Of a stretch of DNA of 64,000 bases, positions 47,786 to 58,062 are shown one piece after another. Source of the DNA: CAWJTV01 sp963845695 (GTDB lineage: Bacteria; Planctomycetota; Planctomycetia; Isosphaerales; Isosphaeraceae); NCBI GenBank assembly GCA_963845695.1, contig CAWJTQ010000025.1, positions 1-64,000 on the forward strand, read 5' to 3'. The position numbers were made by a program, and so were the translations under genes. A model generated the notes under the pieces. That model worked only from the letters and a program-made list of their open reading frames with translations, had not been told where the DNA came from and ran no database searches. Position 1 is the stretch's first letter. Each line of letters opens with the position of its first letter.

Positions 47786-50363
47786 ATGCACACGCTTCGC
47801 CCGCCACTCTTCGCGGCCATCGCAATCAGCTTGGGTCTGACGAGTTTGGCACGGGCCGGCGACACGAAGGAGACCTCACCGACGTTTGAGCGGGACGTCC
47901 GGCCGATCTTCAAGGCGTATTGCCTCGACTGCCACGGTGGAAGTCCAGAGCTCAAGGGGAAGCTCGACCTGCGGCTGGCGCGAACGGCTCGGCGGGGAGG
48001 GAAGAGCGGGCTGGCGGTCGTTGCGGGACAGCCCGCGGAGAGCCTGCTCCTGGATCGCCTCCAGGCTGGCGAGATGCCGCCGACGGAGAAGAAAGTGCCG
48101 CCGGATCAGGTCGCCGTGATCGAGCGCTGGATCACGTCGGGGGCCCGGACGATCCGCGATGAGCCCGAGAGTTTGCCGCCGGGGATCGACATCACGCCCG
48201 AGGAACGCGCCTACTGGGCGTTTCAACCGATTCGCCGACCCGATCCGCCGGCACTCAAACCGAAGGACCAGGCCCGATGCCGGACGCCGATTGACGCCTT
48301 CCTGGTGGCGAAGCTCCGGGAACGCGAGGCCACGTTTGCTCCCGAGGCGGACAAGCTCACGATCCTGCGGCGGGCTGCGTTCGATCTTACCGGGCTGCCA
48401 CCGTCGCCTACGGAGGTCGATGCTTTTCTCACCGACACCGCTCCCGATGCCTACGAGCGGATGATCGATCATTTGCTCGATTCACCTCACTACGGCGAAC
48501 GCTGGGCACGCCACTGGCTGGATGTCGCCGGATATGCCGACTCCGACGGCAATGGTAATGACGACACGCCGCGTTCTTATGCGTACAAGTATCGGGATTA
48601 CGTGATCCGCTCGTTCAACAAGGACCAGCCGCTCGATGGGTTCATCGTCGAGCAACTGGCCGGCGACGAGCTGGTCCCACGTCCCTGGAACAACCTGAAG
48701 CCGGACCAGGTCGAGACGCTGGCCGCCACGGGCTTCCTCCGCACGGCCGTGGATGGGACGTTCGACCGGTGCGCCCGACGAACCGCTCGCCGCCAATCAG
48801 GTCGTCGCCGATACGCTCAAGATCGTCGGTTCGACCTTTCTGGGACTGACCGTCGGCTGCGCCCAATGCCACGACCATCGGTATGACCCGATTCCTCAGT
48901 CCGACTATTACCGCCTCCGCGCCGTGTTCGAGCCGGCGCTCAATCCTGGGCAGTGGCGACGTCCCTCGGGCCGGCTGGTGTCGCTTTACACCGACGCCGA
49001 TCGTGCCAGGGCCGCAGCCATTGAGGCCGAAGCCCAGAAGCTGGCGAAAGCGCTCGAGGTCAAGACTCAGAAGTACGTGGCCGAGGCGATCGAGAAGGAG
49101 TTGGCGAAGTTCCCGAAGGACCTTGGCGACAAGCTCCGTGATGCGATAAAGAAGCCCGAAAGCCAGCGGTCGGCCGAGCAGAAGCGGCTGCTGGCCTCCC
49201 ATCCGAGCGTGAACATTACTCCGGGCGTCCTGTATCAATACAACCCGGCTGCGGCCGATGAGCTGAAGAAAGACCAGGCGCGGGTTGATGCTGAGCGCGC
49301 CAAGAAGCCGGTCGAGGACTTCGTGAGCGTGCTCGACGAGGTTCCCGGCGTGGTGCCCGAGACGCGCATCTTCCACCGAGGTGACCATCGCCAGCCCACG
49401 CAACCGGTCAAGCCGGGAGATCTGACGATCGCGTTGACGAGTGGCGGGCGGTTCGAGGTTGTCGGGAAGGAACCCAAGCTTCCGACGTCGGGCCGTCGGT
49501 TGGCCTATGCGCGCCACCTTGTCGATGGCCGACATCCGTTGGTCGGCCGGGTGCTGGCCAACCGGATCTGGCTGCATCACTTCGGTCGCGGGCTGGTCGA
49601 GACGCCCGGCGATTTCGGTGTGCTCGGAAACCGGCCGACCCATCCCGAACTCCTCGACTGGCTGGCGGATGAACTCGTCCGCCAGGGCTGGAGCCTCAAG
49701 CAGATACACCGGCTGATCATGACGTTCAACGGCCTACCGCCAATCGTCGCGCCGGGACCCGTCGGGTGGGACGGCCGACAACGATGATGCCTGGTATGGT
49801 CATTACCCGCTCCGGCGTCTCGACGCCGAGACCCTGCGCGACCGGATGCTCTTTGTCAGTGGACGGCTGGATCGAAGTCTGTTCGGTCGGTCGGTCCCCG
49901 TGATCGAGGACACGGTCGGCCAGGTGCTACCAGCCAATGACTCGTCCCGGCGCAGCATCTATCTGGAAGTCCGCCGGACGAAGCCCGTCTCGCTGCTGGC
50001 CGCGTTCGATGCGCCGATCATGGCCGTGAACTGCGATCGGCGGATGACCAGCACCTCGGCACCCCAGTCGCTCATGCTCATGAACAGCGAGTTCGTCCTG
50101 AACCATGCGCAGGCCCTGGCGAAGCGCCTGCGGTCGGAAGTGATCGGCAAGCCCGACCTGTCCCGGATGATCGCCCACGCCTGGCAGCTCGTCTACGATC
50201 GGCCGATCTCGGATGAGGAACGCGAATGGGCGCGTGCGCCTTCGTCGCGGGGCAGCTCGAGGTGCTGGCGAAGGCCAACGCGAGTGGCGATCGGGAGCTC
50301 GTCGTGCTCACGGATCTTTGTCAACAGATTTTGACATCCAATGAGTTTCTGTATGTGGATTAG
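47786..50363 (+). CDS. PSCyt1/DUF1549/DUF1553 cytochrome-c-like protein (three frame breaks)
   Basis: Planctomycete secreted protein family with a cytochrome-c-like N-terminal domain. Signal peptide MHTLRPPLFAAIAISLGLTS, then the PSCyt1 heme motif YCLDCHGG (CxxCH) at about residues 50-57 and AGEMPPTEKKVPPDQVAVIE. DUF1549: PIDAFLVAKLREREATFAPE, RRAAFDLTGLPPSPTEVDAF, YGERWARHWLDVAGYADSDG and VGCAQCHDHRYDPI (second CxxCH). DUF1553: RLAYARHLVDGRHPLVGRVL, NRIWLHHFGRGLVETPGDFG and PANDSSRRSIYLEVRRTKPV. The frames change near 48765, 49740 and 50230, and the last reads QLEVLAKANASGDRELVVLT to the TAG at 50361. About 855 residues. The DUF1501 gene follows, the usual pairing; the two are thought to act together in periplasmic catabolism. 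Confidence 0.85.
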
Positions 50364-50450
50364 CAGGGTGGGTGTAACCCACCGAAACAAGGGATTAGGA
50401 CGTGGCGCATGCGGGGAAACTGGTGGAAGGCGAGGGGAGGAGACCTTCGG

Positions 50451-50535
50451 TCGGGCACCTGGGCGGGGTCAGGAGACCCGCGCCCAGCGCGAGATCGGGC
50501 ACCCAGGCGGGGTCGGGAGACCCACGCCCAGCGCG
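50451..50535 (+). repeat. Two tandem 41-bp GC-rich repeats
   Basis: tcgggcacctgggcggggtc begins the first unit (50451-50491) and tcgggcacccaggcggggtc the second (50495-50535); both end cccagcgcg. The related short palindromes gtgggtgtaacccac (50369 region) and gtgggtttcaccca (50558 region) flank them. The block separates the DUF1549 and DUF1501 genes. Confidence 0.65.
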
Positions 50536-50599
50536 TGGCCAGTGGAGCATGACATTGGTGGGTTTCACCCACAGTACAATTGCATACAAACAACTTCGG

Positions 50600-52058
50600 A
50601 TGGCCTTTATGTGCACTGATACGCCCTATTCAACCCGTCGTGCCTTCCTGGCGAATACTTCGTTCGGAGTCGGGGCGTTCGCCCTGGCGCACCTGCTGCG
50701 TCAGGAAGGGTTGCTAGCCGAGACGCCCAAGAAGCCCGGCGAGAACCTGCCGCTGGATCTGAAGCCGAAGGCGCCCGCACTTCGCTCCGAAGGCGACGGC
50801 GATGATCTCGATGTTCATGCACGGTGGACCGTCGCACGTCGACTTGCTCGACCCCAAGCCCGAGCTGACCAAGCATCACGGGACCGAATACGGTGGCGAC
50901 GTCGTTTACAGCTTCGTCAACCGAGCGAACAAGAAGCTCTTCGGCAGCCCCTTCAAGTTCGCCCGGCACGGTCAGTGCGGCACGGAGGTCTCGCAATTGC
51001 TCCCTGCGACGGCAGGGATCGTCGATGACATCTGCGTGATCCGCTCGATGCACACGGGGCACAACGGGCACGAGGTCTCGATCCGATACTTCCACGGCGG
51101 GATGGCCGGCATCGCGGGCCGGCCGACGATGGGAAGCTGGATCGTTTATGGGCTGGGCAGCCCGTCGCACGAGCTGCCGGCTTACATGGTCCTCTCGGAT
51201 CCCGGTGGCCCGCCGGTCGATGGCACGATCAACTGGTCGAGCGGGTTCATGCCACCGCTGTATCAAGGCACAGTGCTCCGTCCCGAGGAGCCCCGGATCT
51301 TGAACCTCGACCCGCCGCCGCATCTGCGCGGGCGGTTGCAAGAGCAGAACCTGGCGTTCCTCGACCGGCTCAATCGTCGGCACCAGGAACATCATCCGGG
51401 TGAGTCCGACCTGGAGGCCCGGATCCAGAGCTACGAGCTGGCCGCGTCGATGCAGACCTCGGCCAAGGAGGCGCTCGACGTCTCGAGCGAGCCCGAGTCG
51501 ATCCGCCGGCTCTACGGACTCGACCAGGACCAGACCCGTGAATACGGCACGCGCTGCCTGATCGCCCGGCGGCTGGTCGAGCGCGGAGTCCGGTTCGTCC
51601 AACTCTTCCTCGGCGGCCAGCCCTGGGACAACCATCAATCGATTCACACGTCGCTACCTGGCATTTGCCGGCGAACCGACGTCCCGGCGGCGGCGCTGGT
51701 GAAGGACTTGAAGCAGCGTGGGTTGCTCGACACGACGATCGTCCATTGGGGCGGCGAGATTGGAAGGCTTCCTGTTAGCGAAGGCAACCTCGACGGCAAC
51801 GCCGGCCGCGATCACAACGGCCAGGGGTTCTCGATCTGGCTGGCCGGTGGTGGGATCAAGGGCGGCATGACCTTCGGCGCGACTGATGAGGTCGGCCACC
51901 GCGCGGTTCAGGACGTCGTCACGCCGAACGACTTTCAAGCCACTCTCCTCCAGCTCCTCGGCCTGGACCACAACCGGCTCGTCTATCACGTCAACGGCCG
52001 CGAACAACGACTCGTCGACGGCCGCCCGGCGCGGGTGGTCAAAGAAATCCTCGCGTGA
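50600..52058 (+). CDS. DUF1501 protein, Tat-exported (one frame break)
   Basis: ATG 50600 (or 50609) begins with a twin-arginine signal, TPYSTRRAFLANTSFGVGAF. The frame changes near 50800, where it continues ISMFMHGGPSHVDLLDPKPE, the start of the DUF1501 domain (alkaline-phosphatase/sulfatase-like fold). Further family blocks are AGIVDDICVIRSMHTGHNGH, RPTMGSWIVYGLGSPSHELP, RLVERGVRFVQLFLGG, TTIVHWGGEIGRLPVSEGN and GRDHNGQGFSIWLAGGGIKG. About 485 residues, periplasmic. In planctomycetes this gene almost always lies next to a DUF1549/DUF1553 gene, as here. Confidence 0.85.
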
Positions 52059-52120
52059 GTCCGGATCCCCCGCACCGGCTCACTCAGGTCCTTCGAATCA
52101 GAGAATTTCGTGTGAAAATC

Positions 52121-52166
52121 GGGTTGGGAGCCGATTCCGGTTCACGAAGACTCCCAACCCGTTTCC
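52121..52166 (+). terminator. Rho-independent-like terminator after the DUF1501 gene
   Basis: gggttgggag (52121-52130) and ctcccaaccc (52151-52160) form a perfect 10-bp stem with a 20-base loop, followed by gtttcct. It lies 62 bp after the DUF1501 stop. The tail is short on T, so it may be weak. Confidence 0.55.
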
Positions 52167-52275
52167 TCATTGAACGGCGCTCGATCCTTTTCGTGCTTAA
52201 TTGGGCACGTCCGGATCTATAGGAAGACAAGGTGGGAAACCGCTGTGGGTGGTCCGGCCCAATTTCGGTCGGGAG

Positions 52276-52948
52276 TCAGTTGGACGACCGCATGCGTCGC
52301 CTGAAGGAATAGCCCAAGCCCACCAGAATCGCGATGCTGCCCGAGACGATGCTCGATGGTTCGGGCACGGCACCCTGGTAACCAACCTCGACATTCGTGA
52401 CCCCTGGAAGACTTCCGGGGCCGTTCTGGGCCGTCAGGGTGAATGCGGTGATGTACTCGCCCGCGGTAGTCGTGAGGAAACCCAGGAAGCTCAGGGACTG
52501 AGTTCCATTGGCATACGTTTGATAGGGTAAGATGTAGCTAGTCAAGTTGGTATCGATCTCGATCTGAATCTGGTCCTGACGAGCCAGCACGCCAATGTCA
52601 AATCCAAACATGTTGTATTGTGCCGACGCGTTCAACCGTCCCGGTCACGGGCGACCAGTAGTTATTTGTCATCAGATTTACGATCGGATCGTAACCCGTC
52701 CCCGTTCCGGTGACTAAGTTCTGATCCGAAGTGTAGGTCACTCCGCCCCGGGTGAATGGATCACCAGGAAAGCCGAACCCGGACCCGAAATCATTGAAAT
52801 TCGAGTCAAAGGCGATGGTCCCTGCTGCGTTGAAGGTCGAAGAATTCGTCTCGACGAGCAACCCCGCCGTTGCCTGCCCCGCCGTTCCCCCCACGAGACA
52901 GAACGTCGCGACAGCCATGGCGAACCGCATCATTGCGATCCTCATCAT
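52276..52948 (-). CDS. PEP-CTERM sorted exported protein (one frame break)
   Basis: From ATG 52948 (GGAG ten bases upstream) a signal peptide MMRIAMMRFAMAVATFCLVG is followed by GLLVETNSSTFNAAGTIAFD and FPGDPFTRGGVTYTSDQNLV. Near 52630 the frame changes and continues NASAQYNMFGFDIGVLARQD, TLTAQNGPGSLPGVTNVEVG and the sorting tail VPEPSSIVSGSIAILVGLGY followed by SFRRRMRSS. The VPEPSS motif, hydrophobic helix and basic end are those of PEP-CTERM/exosortase substrates, which are attached to or released outside the outer membrane. About 220 residues. Confidence 0.8.
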
Positions 52949-53698
52949 TGTGCATATCTCCTACCAGACCCTCGCATTCGCGCTGAGTTCTAGTCATCTA
53001 CCGTAGATGAGCTAAATCGCATTCTCTGCGAGGGAGTCTCATATCTTCGTTCGATGCAATGCGAAGTTCAATAATGTTGGGAAGAATCGACAGAACTTAA
53101 ATTTCAACAATGTTGAAAAAAATCAACATAACTCAAATGTGGTCAATATAAAGGGGTGGGGGGTTGGAACCGTGGAGACAAACGGCCAGGGGCTGATTCC
53201 GTTTGACGGGTACCCCCAACCCATTTCCTCATATCTGAGCGTTTCGTAGAAAAGGAAAACAAGTCGTCAAACTTGGCCAAGGCTCGACGGTGTCCGGGAG
53301 TTTCCCGTATCCCGGTCTCCAGGCTGATGAGGCCCGCGGAATGGACATCCGGCTTTCGTCCCGCCGCCCAGAGCTACTTATCGAACGAGAGAAACGAGCA
53401 GGTCGAATAGCCGGCGTGGGAGGGAGGGACCTGTCGATGCGTCTCAACGCTTTTCCAGAGGGGACTTCCAAGACCGAGAGCCGGCTCTTTCCGCACGAGC
53501 CGAGGGTCGAGCCGTTCTTGCACGAGAAGGTGGAACACGCACCGGCCGGGGTGAGCCGTCGAGTTAGCGACACGAGCCTCATTCGATGAGGATGGCGCCA
53601 GAAAACCGACCGTATCAGGCGTCGCTTCGTCTCTCGTTCCCTCGATCGGGAACTAGTAACCTCGATGCGTTCTCCAAGGACGATCGAGGCACTTATCC
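52949..53698. other. Long intergenic region with AT-rich control segment
   Basis: The stretch 53035-53155 is AT-rich with repeated ttcaataatgttgg / ttcaacaatgttga motifs (about 53070 and 53102), which could be operator-like half sites upstream of the PEP-CTERM gene. Open frames at 53229-53702 on the minus strand and 53290-53589 on the plus strand give arginine/serine-rich products without family character; I do not call them. Confidence 0.4.
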
Positions 53699-55526
53699 TC
53701 ACTCAAGTTCGCCACCATACATCGTCGCGAGAGCCTTCAGCGCCGCCTTGGGGCGGCGGTCGATCGTGACCGCGCCGAAGGCTCCGAACGGGCCGTTGGA
53801 CTGGAAATGCCTCCGGTGGTAGTAATCGGCCCAGGACCACAGGACGCCACCCGAGACTTCGGGCACAGCCGAGATCGCCTCCCAGGCCGATCGGATGTAA
53901 GCGGCCTGGAAATCCTCGGTTGACGCGACGTCCCCGTGCATCCCGGGAATGCCGATCGCCCCGAACTCCGCGACCAAGAGCGGCTTGTCCGGGAATGCTT
54001 CGATCTGACGACGCAGGTGCTGCTCGGACGGTCTTCGTGCGCGTTCGTCGAGCTGATTGCGATGGACGGCGATGGTACCGCCGATCGAGCCGTAGTACAT
54101 GTTGGTCGCCACCAGGTCGGCGTCTTCATAGGCGCGGTGCTCGCGGACCGAGCCAGGGGCCGTCACGAACGTGACCAGGCGCGTCGGGTCGAGTTCCTTC
54201 GTCCGGCCGATCAGGGTGCGCATGACCTTGATGCCAACCGCGTTGTTGGTCCTCGACTCGTTGGCCATGCTCCAGATGATGAGGCACGGGTGGTTCTTGT
54301 CGCGGCGGATCATCGTTTCGAGCATCGGCAGGGCGCGATCCAAGATGCGCTCGTCCTGCACCACGCCTTCCTTGCCGAACCATTCCACACCCCACCAGTT
54401 GATCGGCAGCTCTTCCAGGAACAGGATGCCCAGGCGATCGCAGAGTGCGAGGAATTCAGGCGATTGCGGGTAGTGGGTGCGGATCAGGTTGATGCCGGTC
54501 TTCTTCATCAACCGCAGCTCGTCCTCGACGAGCTTCCTGGGCGGATTCGGGCCGAAGCGGCCGAACTCGTCGTAGCGATTGACCCCCTTGATCTTCAGGG
54601 GCTTGCCATTGAGGAGGATCTGTCGGCCGCGCGCGGCGATCGTTCGGATCCCGAACGATGTCGAGATCCGATCGATCACCGTCTCGCCCCGCTTCAGGGC
54701 CGCGACGAGGGTGTTCAGGGCCGGTGACTCGGGCGACCAGGTCCTGGCCTGCGCGAGCTTCAAGGTCAACTCGTGTCGAGAGGTCGTGCCCTTGCGAGTT
54801 GCAATCGATAGCGTTTGTGTCGATGCCTCGTTGCCGAGCACGGCCAGACGTAAGACCAGATCCTCGGGGTCCGCGCGGCCGTTGAGGTCGACCGTGCAGG
54901 CGACGGATGCTCCGTCGCCCACTGGCACGGCCCGGATCGTCAGGTTCGCGATGGAGATCAACGCCTTGCTCTCGACGCAGACGGGCTGGAGGATTCCTCC
55001 GTACTGCACCCACTCGATCTGCTTGGCCGCCGGGGGCTGCTCGATCCGAGGCTGATTGTTCGACTCGGAGCACGAGGTGGTTGGCAGAGTCCTTGAGCTT
55101 GCCCGTGACGTCGAACTGGAAAGGGAGATAGCCGTCGATATGCTCGCCGAGTCGCTCGCCGTTGAGCCAGACCTTGGCGTGGTACATCACCCGGCCGAAC
55201 GTCAGGTGCTGAACTCTGTGCTCGCGGGCCCATGAGCCGTCGAGGGTCACGACATACCAGCCGATCCCCTCATAGCCGTGCATGGCCTCGTCGTAAAGAT
55301 CCCACGCTCTGGGCACCTCGGCCTCGCGCCAACCAGATCGGTCGAAGCCGGCGTCGTACCAGTGCTCTTGCTCGCCCACGTCGCGGACGTTAACCTGGAA
55401 CCGCCAACCGCTGGCGATCTCTCGCACTTCGCGCAGCCCGGAATCTTGCGCCGAGGCGACGGGACTGCCCATCGGCACGCCGACCGCCGAGAGCATCACA
55501 ACCGATAAAGCTTTGAACCACTTCAT
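53699..55526 (-). CDS. Glycoside hydrolase family 2 protein, secreted (one frame break)
   Basis: ATG 55526 gives a signal peptide MKWFKALSVVMLSAVGVPMG ending VASAQ. The GH2 jelly-roll domain follows: EIASGWRFQVNVRDVGEQEH, WYVVTLDGSW and FGRVMYHAKVWLNGERLGEH. Near 55040 the frame changes, continuing at QYGGILQPVCVESKALISIA. Then the Ig-like domain and the TIM barrel: LLNGKPLKIKGVNRYDEFGR, MKKTGINLIRTHYPQSPEFL, LIIWSMANESRTNNAVG (acid/base Glu in NE) and KPLLVAEFGAIGIPG (nucleophile Glu). About 600 residues. The substrate could be a beta-glucuronide, galactoside or mannoside. It is followed on the same strand side by esterases, suggesting polysaccharide breakdown. Confidence 0.85.
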
Positions 55527-55788
55527 GAATATGCGTCCCTGTGGGATCCGACCGGTCTTGATGCTGCACTGGTGGAAAAGGGTTCGGACGGGACAACTTC
55601 CCAGGAATCGAGGTGCTTCTCTGATCTGACGCATCGACAGCGTCAGACGAGGACGTTGTGCACGGTTCACCCTCAGGGGAATCTCCTTCCGGCCAGGTTC
55701 AGCCGTCGATCTCGCGGTCCCAGACACCGGTTGACGAGCCGGGTGCGGGCTGGTGTATGTGAACCGTCTCGCTTGATTGGACACCTCC

Positions 55789-57906
55789 TCACTCTGCGAG
55801 CATGGACTGGAGGAATCCCCTCACGGTCCTGTCCGGCCTCTCACTGGAAAGGACTCGAATCCTGCGCGGCAGGAGCTTCTGGGCCTCGTGCTCCGAGAGC
55901 CGATTCCCATCGCCATCGATCGCGTTGACGATGACTCCTTGAGCTCGAGACAAGGCCAGTAGTTGTGGCAGGTCCCAATGATGTAACACATCGAACACAA
56001 AGAACGAGGCCGGGATCTCGCGGTCGAACGACGTGATCCGGTTGCCGTCGGCCGGCACGAGCCGGAACGACTCGCGGAGCGCGTCGGGCCGCTCGAAGAA
56101 CGCGCGGTATCTGAGGAATCCGTCGCGGAGGAGATACCACGCGAGTCGCGGTGGTCCGGGCTCGCCACGTCCGTCGCGAGCGATCGCGTAGACGGCCAGG
56201 AGAGACGCATTTTGACCACGGGCGTAGAGGCCGATCGGCTTGCCGGGGAATGCGCCGGCAGTGCCCAGCTCCTGGATCACGCGGCCCACGTCGTACGCCT
56301 GGCGGCCCACGAAGTTCTCGCCCAGCAGGAGGCTGACGGCGAAGATCCAGCCGGTCTTGCCGCTTGCCGATTCGCCGATGCCGCGTGGGTTAACGCCGCA
56401 GACCGCCCAGCCTCGTTCGAATGCCTCGGCGACGACTGGAACCGAGGCCAAGGCTTCCTTGCCGCGGTCGTCGACGGCCACGACCACGCCTCGGACCTCT
56501 CCTGGTGGGCGGAACAGGAACGCCGGGACCGTGATCCCCGGCTCGGTCGGGATCAAGAGCCGTTGGAGCCGGACGGGCTCGATCCGGAGTCGGGACGGTT
56601 GCGGTGCTGGCCAGGGGCCCAAAACCGATTCCAGGTCGAGCTTCCGGTCTGGCGATTCCGGCGGCAGGTTACGGGCGAGGCGCTGAACCATGGCGATGAT
56701 TGCCGGGCCGGCCGGCTGGTTCTGGCCCGGGGGGAAGCAGCGGAGCTCAGTCGCGTCGAAAGGGGGTGTCTCGGTCGGCGGCTCCGGGAACGGACGGCCG
56801 TCGCCGCGGTCCATCAGCCAGCGGAGGAACCAGCCATAGGCCGCCTCGCGCTTCTTTCGCTGGTAACCGTGCCCTTCGAATGAGTTGACGACCAGGCCGA
56901 TCCGGTCGCCGGCGCCGTAGGATTCATAAAGTGCGCGGCCGTAATCGGCGACGGCCTTCACGCCTTCGAGTGGGAAGCTCTGGTCCTGCTCGGCGGCGAT
57001 GATCAAGATCGGCTTCGGGGCCGCCATCGCCAGCAGCTCGTGGTTATTGGCGTATCGGATCAGGCCCGGGACGAAGTGGCAGTGCTCGGCGGCCTGGTAC
57101 CAATCGAGCGGCCGGCAGACGTGGATCTGCTCGGCGAAGTCGCTCGTGCCGACCACCGGGACGGCTGCCGCGATCCGATCATCGAGCGCCGCGGTGATCC
57201 ACGTGTTGTAGCCGCCGCCCGAGGCCCCCGTGATCCCGAGCCGATGCGGGTCTACCTCTTTCCGCGACAGGAGGTACTCGATCGCGCAGCGCGTCTCGTA
57301 CTCGGCAATCCCTTGCTGGGCGACCCCCACCAGGAGCGCTTCAGTGCGGCGATGGTCGCGCGAGGAGACCCCGCGCTCTCCCTGGCCGAACGGATCGAAG
57401 CTCAGCACGACGAAGCCCAGCCGTGCCATGTTGACGCAGAACGTCTGGAAATCGGGCCGGGTCTTGCTATCGGCCCACCAGTGACCAGGATAGAACAACA
57501 CGGCCGGCGCGAGCCGCGTCAGGCCGTTCGGGATGTAGAGATGCGCCGGGACCATCACATCGGACAGCGTCTGGTAGACGATTTTTTCCACGCGGTACCC
57601 GTCTCGAGCAAGCGTGCCCACGATCGTCGGCCGCAAGTCGGGCGGCCAGGGCAGGTGCTGGAGCCCGAGCGAGTGCACCAGCCTCCGTCGGAGTGCTGGT
57701 CGAGCCGTGTCGGCTTCCTGGCGGTCGGCGCGCTCGGGGGATGGCCGCCAGGGCACGGCGGTGCGCTCTTCCAGGTCGTCCAGCAGTGCCGCCTCCTGGC
57801 CCGTGACGTCCTTCGGCCGCAGGGCGGCGATCTCCTGTTGGAGGTCGGCGTCGACGGCCACAATATCGAGGAAAGCGACCAAGAAGAGGGCAAGGTGGTT
57901 GGACAT
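55789..57906 (-). CDS. Acetyl-xylan-esterase-like alpha/beta hydrolase, two-domain
   Basis: I start at ATG 57906 (MSNHLALFLVAFLDIVAVDA), because the longer frame to 58032 would translate the palindromic repeat at 57931-57998. Intact, 705 residues. First hydrolase domain: GLTRLAPAVLFYPGHWWADS, FCVNMARLGFVVLSFDPFGQ, GERG, then DPHRLGITGASGGGYNTWIT (nucleophile Ser in GASGG), ILIIAAEQDQSFP (acid) and NSFEGHGYQRKKR (His). The second half resembles a degenerate hydrolase (ITVPAFLFRPPGEVRGVVVA, WAVCGVNPRGIGES, IGLYARGQNA) with Gly-Gln replacing the nucleophile Ser. This double arrangement is common in planctomycete AXE1-like proteins. The weak signal suggests export or membrane attachment. Confidence 0.8.
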   Translation of the reverse strand: MSNHLALFLVAFLDIVAVDADLQQEIAALRPKDVTGQEAALLDDLEERTAVPWRPSPERADRQEADTARPALRRRLVHSLGLQHLPWPPDLRPTIVGTLARDGYRVEKIVYQTLSDVMVPAHLYIPNGLTRLAPAVLFYPGHWWADSKTRPDFQTFCVNMARLGFVVLSFDPFGQGERGVSSRDHRRTEALLVGVAQQGIAEYETRCAIEYLLSRKEVDPHRLGITGASGGGYNTWITAALDDRIAAAVPVVGTSDFAEQIHVCRPLDWYQAAEHCHFVPGLIRYANNHELLAMAAPKPILIIAAEQDQSFPLEGVKAVADYGRALYESYGAGDRIGLVVNSFEGHGYQRKKREAAYGWFLRWLMDRGDGRPFPEPPTETPPFDATELRCFPPGQNQPAGPAIIAMVQRLARNLPPESPDRKLDLESVLGPWPAPQPSRLRIEPVRLQRLLIPTEPGITVPAFLFRPPGEVRGVVVAVDDRGKEALASVPVVAEAFERGWAVCGVNPRGIGESASGKTGWIFAVSLLLGENFVGRQAYDVGRVIQELGTAGAFPGKPIGLYARGQNASLLAVYAIARDGRGEPGPPRLAWYLLRDGFLRYRAFFERPDALRESFRLVPADGNRITSFDREIPASFFVFDVLHHWDLPQLLALSRAQGVIVNAIDGDGNRLSEHEAQKLLPRRIRVLSSERPDRTVRGFLQSMLAE

Positions 57907-57930
57907 GATCGAGTCGCCCGTTGCGGCTAA

Positions 57931-57998
57931 GAGTCCCTCAAAGAACGGGGACAGGCACCTCGAAGACTCGGAGCCAGTCCCCGTTTTTTGAGGGACTC
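57931..57998. repeat. 68-bp palindromic interspersed repeat, copy C
   Basis: Same ends and inner loop as copies A and B; copies A and C also share the bases just before it (taa then gagtccctc). It lies between the esterase start (57906) and the CocE gene end (58063), so it can affect the transcript of both. Confidence 0.8.
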
Positions 57999-58062
57999 TC
58001 AGACGTTCCTGGACCTTCCTGGGATTCAACACCCCTGATGATCATCGTCGCCATCTCGCGCG

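Noticed and set aside
53229..53702. 157-codon minus-strand open frame between the PEP-CTERM and GH2 genes
   Set aside because: Arg/Ser-rich product without recognisable motifs and no conserved context; it may be a relic but cannot be supported.
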